DNA from: Apiospora phragmitis
Lineage: Eukaryota; Ascomycota; Sordariomycetes; Amphisphaeriales; Apiosporaceae
Assembly (NCBI GenBank): GCA_038363925.1
Contig: JAQQWL010000010.1
Span: 1,054,001 to 1,118,000, forward strand
Reading direction: 5' to 3'
DNA: 64,000 nt
How positions within the stretch are numbered: position 1 is the stretch's first letter; each line of letters opens with the position of its first letter. A model generated the notes under the pieces. The model was not told the DNA's origin, made no database searches, and was given only the letters and a program-made list of their open reading frames with translations. The position numbers and the translations under genes are program-made. Positions 61,501 through 64,000 of the stretch are shown here, in pieces.

Positions 61501-64000
61501 TCTAGCTGCGGTTCGCTACCCCTAATAGACTCTGAGATCTGCTAGGTTTTGTACGGTATTGAGTGCCGGCCTATATCGAACGGATATATTGGCACCTAAA
61601 GCCTTCTCGTGTCCTTGCAGTGCCCGTTAGTAAATCGTCTCGGCCTCGTCCATCCTGCCCTGGTCGGCGTAGAGGTTGGCTAAGTTGTTGACCGTGTCGA
61701 GTGTGGATGTGTGGTCTGGACCCCATGCCTTCTCCTTTCCTTGCAGTGCCCGCAGGTTCATCGTCTCGGCCTCGTCCATCCTGCCCTGGGCTTTGTAGAG
61801 GACGGCTAAGTTGTTAATCGTGTCGAGTATGGATGTGTAGTCTGGACCCCATGCCTTCTCCTTTCCTTGCAGTGCCCGCAGGTACATCGTCTCGGCCTCG
61901 TCCATCCTGCCCTGGTCGGCGTAGAGGTTGGCTAAGTTGTTGACCGTGTCGAGTGTAGATATATGGTCTGGACCCCATGCCTTCTCGTATCCTTGCAGTG
62001 CCCGTAAGTACATCGTCTCGGCCTCGTCCATCCTGCCCTGGGCTTTATAGAGGATGGCTAGATTATTAACCGTGTCAAGTGTGGACGTATGGTCTGGACC
62101 CCATGCCTTCTCCTTTCCTTGCAATGACCGCTGGTACATCGTCTCGGCCTCGTCCATCCTGCCCTGGACGGCGTAGAAGACGGCTAAGTTATTAACCGTA
62201 GAGAGTGTGGATGTGTAGTCTGGACCCCATTCCTTCTCGTATCCTTGCAGTGCCCGCAGGTATATCGTCTCGGCCTCGTCCATCCTGCCCTGGGCTTTGT
62301 AGAGGACGGCTAAGTTGTTAATCGTGTCGAGTGTGGATATGTGGTTTGGACCCCATTCCTTCTCCTTTCCTTGCAGTGCCCGCAGGTACATCGTCTCGGC
62401 CTCATCCATCCTGCCCTGGTCGGAGTAGAGGTCGCCTAGACTGTGAAAAGCTCATGGTATATCGTGATCGCTATTTCTGATCGTAGCGTGGCATCTGATA
62501 GCATGTGATAGAAGCCGTCTCTGAAGTTGCCAGAATTGGGGTTGTTTTCTTGATGGGGCTAGCGAGGCGACGCAGCCTATCGAGAGCCTAGCCAAATTGA
62601 CATCCCAGTTTTGATTCAAAATGTGGATTGTCCAACTGTGTACGCAGGAATGGATATTATACCCCCCTGACCCGATTGGGCCCGTAGTACCGATGTGTAC
62701 CTCAACCAGTCCATAATTATGCAGCGTACTTATAGCGGTATTGAAACTCAACTCATCTTTCAGCTCGTATATCCAGGCAGGACCATCTTCTTCGTCCACC
62801 TGAAGGAGTTCAAACCAGATGTCTTCGTTATCAAAATACGCCCACCATCGGAGTAGGTGGCCTACGAGTGGATTATGTCTCTATAATTGATCATACGAGA
62901 GCTGCCACGTGGAGCATAGTGTGCGGTCTTAGTAGGACCCCAGGCTCGGGGTACTTGTTTAAAGCCTTACCCATAAGTTTTTATATAGGCGAAGGGTAGC
63001 GATCGAAGCTGATGGAGACGCGCTTCAAGTAAGCTCCAGCCGTGGCAAGAGCGAGGGTAGCCTATCAAGCTCCATCACGAAACTTGTGGTATTAACGTCT
63101 GTAACAGTCATCAGTAATGCTTTAGTTAACGACAAGCTTCTTACCGTTTTATAAATTACCTCTGCCGGAGGTTATTAAAAGGATCCCCAAACTATCTTTT
63201 ATAAATATAAGTTTTTTTATACGAATTATATAACCAAGATCCACTTGTAACAAACGAGTTATAATAATAATCGAGCCTTAATATACCGTAGGAAGAAATT
63301 AATAAATATTAATCCCTACGCCTTCGGCATTATTAATTAATTTCGAATTATCGAGGTTATCATAAATAAAAAGCTACCTCGTATTGTTTAATAAGCTTAG
63401 CCAGGTCTTAACGGCTTCGATTATCTCTTTATAACTCTACTATTTACTTATAACACTTAAAAGGCTGGCGTCAGAATACTATTATATTATTTACCTCGTT
63501 ACTTTAACGAAGCTTTACTAAATCGAGGCTTCGTCCTTAATATTAAACCAGAATATAGCGGAATATTCGTCTCGGTAGCGCTTCGCGTACGTAACGGCAA
63601 GTTATGTCTTGCCAATACCACCGAGACCATGGAGAACCACGACACGACGGCTTCCATCCGAATTTAGGTTAATACGCATCTCCGCCAGCTCCCCTTCTCT
63701 TACGACGAAGTGTTACGTCTCGGGAACATCCGACAGGCTGAAGGTAACGGAGAAATCGTTAGCTCGAGTCCCTTATTCAGTCAGCCTTTTCCAAGCATCA
63801 CTGTCCGAAAAGAAATAACTTACCCTTCACGGCTTTCTGGATCTTCTTTCGCAGCCGTTTCTGAGCATTTTCTCGCCCTTCGCCGTAGATCATCGACATA
63901 TGGACGTCGAATATCCCAAGAGCGTATACGCCAGGTCCTCCGGGTATTTAGTTTCGCGGTTACGGACCCAGGCTTCTCGTTCCGAGACGGGAAAGTCGGG
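61500..64000 (-). pseudogene. HET-NB-ARC-TPR NOD-like receptor, degraded (5' end off right edge)
   Basis: Minus strand. The first visible exon (63824-64000) encodes the end of a HET-type region: NRETKYPEDLAYTLLG and, one base out of frame, IFDVHMSMIYGEGRE. An intron follows at 63738-63823 (GTAAGT, TTCAG). Then comes RRVVVLHGLGGIGKT (P-loop, about 63602-63650) with a stop replacing the next Gln, then YAKRYRDEYSAIFWFNIKDE. The winged-helix part at 62452-62799 reads GYNIHSCVHSWTIHILNQNW. The C-terminal TPR block (61627-62430) consists of 42-residue units A-E-T-M-Y-L-R-A-L-Q-G. Stops at about 63616, 62449-62451 and 61627-61629 and heavy RIP at 63100-63600 kill it. Fungal NLRs of this kind act in non-self recognition and cell death. 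Confidence 0.8.
61645..62410 (-). repeat. 126-bp tandem repeats encoding TPR units, six copies
   Basis: The block CTCGTCCATCCTGCCCTGG recurs every 126 bp (61645, 61771, 61897, 62023, 62149, 62275, 62401, the last with one change). Adjacent units differ at only a few positions, as in homogenised NLR repeats. Each encodes one 42-residue kinesin-light-chain-like TPR. Confidence 0.9.

Overview
The window is from a filamentous ascomycete (Pezizomycotina, probably a Sordariomycete). Genes carry short GT-AG introns (about 50-90 nt) with CTAAC or CTGAC branch sites. Transposon-rich stretches show the signature of repeat-induced point mutation (RIP): extreme A+T, almost no CpA/TpG, and stop codons where CAA/CAG/TGG stood. 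The gene types present (iterative polyketide synthases, Zn2Cys6 regulator, HET/NB-ARC/TPR receptor, DUF3435) are typical of this group. The species cannot be told from the sequence.

Layout. 1-2.6 kb: the 5' part of a beta-lactamase-fold (LovD/AmpC-like) hydrolase gene and an intact secreted DUF1996 gene. 3.35-12.63 kb: a nest of RIP-degraded transposons. A copia-type LTR retrotransposon (207-bp LTRs, 5-bp target duplication GTTCA) contains a Tad-like LINE and a complete-ended 1.84-kb Fot1/pogo DNA transposon. 14.6-51.9 kb: a large secondary-metabolite gene cluster. 52.9-58 kb: F-box gene (broken), a 64-residue Cys-rich protein, a four-helix membrane protein and a possible secreted protein. 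58.8-60.9 kb: RIP-degraded DUF3435 tyrosine recombinase (Starship-captain family). 61.5-64 kb: a degraded HET-NB-ARC-TPR NOD-like receptor with near-identical 126-bp TPR repeats, running off the right edge.

The cluster holds, in order: a highly reducing PKS (KS-AT-DH-ER-KR-ACP), an FSH1-type thioesterase/hydrolase, a full-size ABCB exporter, a flavin-dependent halogenase (WAWFIP motif), a Zn2Cys6 regulator, two unrelated-looking loci (GTPase relic, small secreted protein), a UbiA prenyltransferase, an A-T-R carboxylate reductase, and a non-reducing PKS (KS-AT-PT-ACP-esterase) with no visible starter (SAT) domain. The inferred pathway is: the reducing PKS makes a saturated or partly saturated chain; the non-reducing PKS extends and cyclises it to a resorcylic-type aryl acid; UbiA adds a linear prenyl chain; the A-T-R enzyme reduces the acid to an aldehyde; and the halogenase halogenates the ring. 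The PKS/A-T-R/UbiA/halogenase set is that of ascochlorin/LL-Z1272beta-type meroterpenoids. The added reducing PKS, and the absence of cytochrome P450s and terpene cyclases, point to a different, probably linear-prenyl, longer-alkyl product.

A caution for every reader: many genes between 24 and 51 kb are interrupted by single-base indels, usually in short homopolymers, some in compensating pairs, with all catalytic motifs otherwise kept. This looks more like uncorrected sequencing error in GC-rich DNA than gene death, but the reducing PKS (6.8 kb coding) has none, so the matter needs read-level checking.
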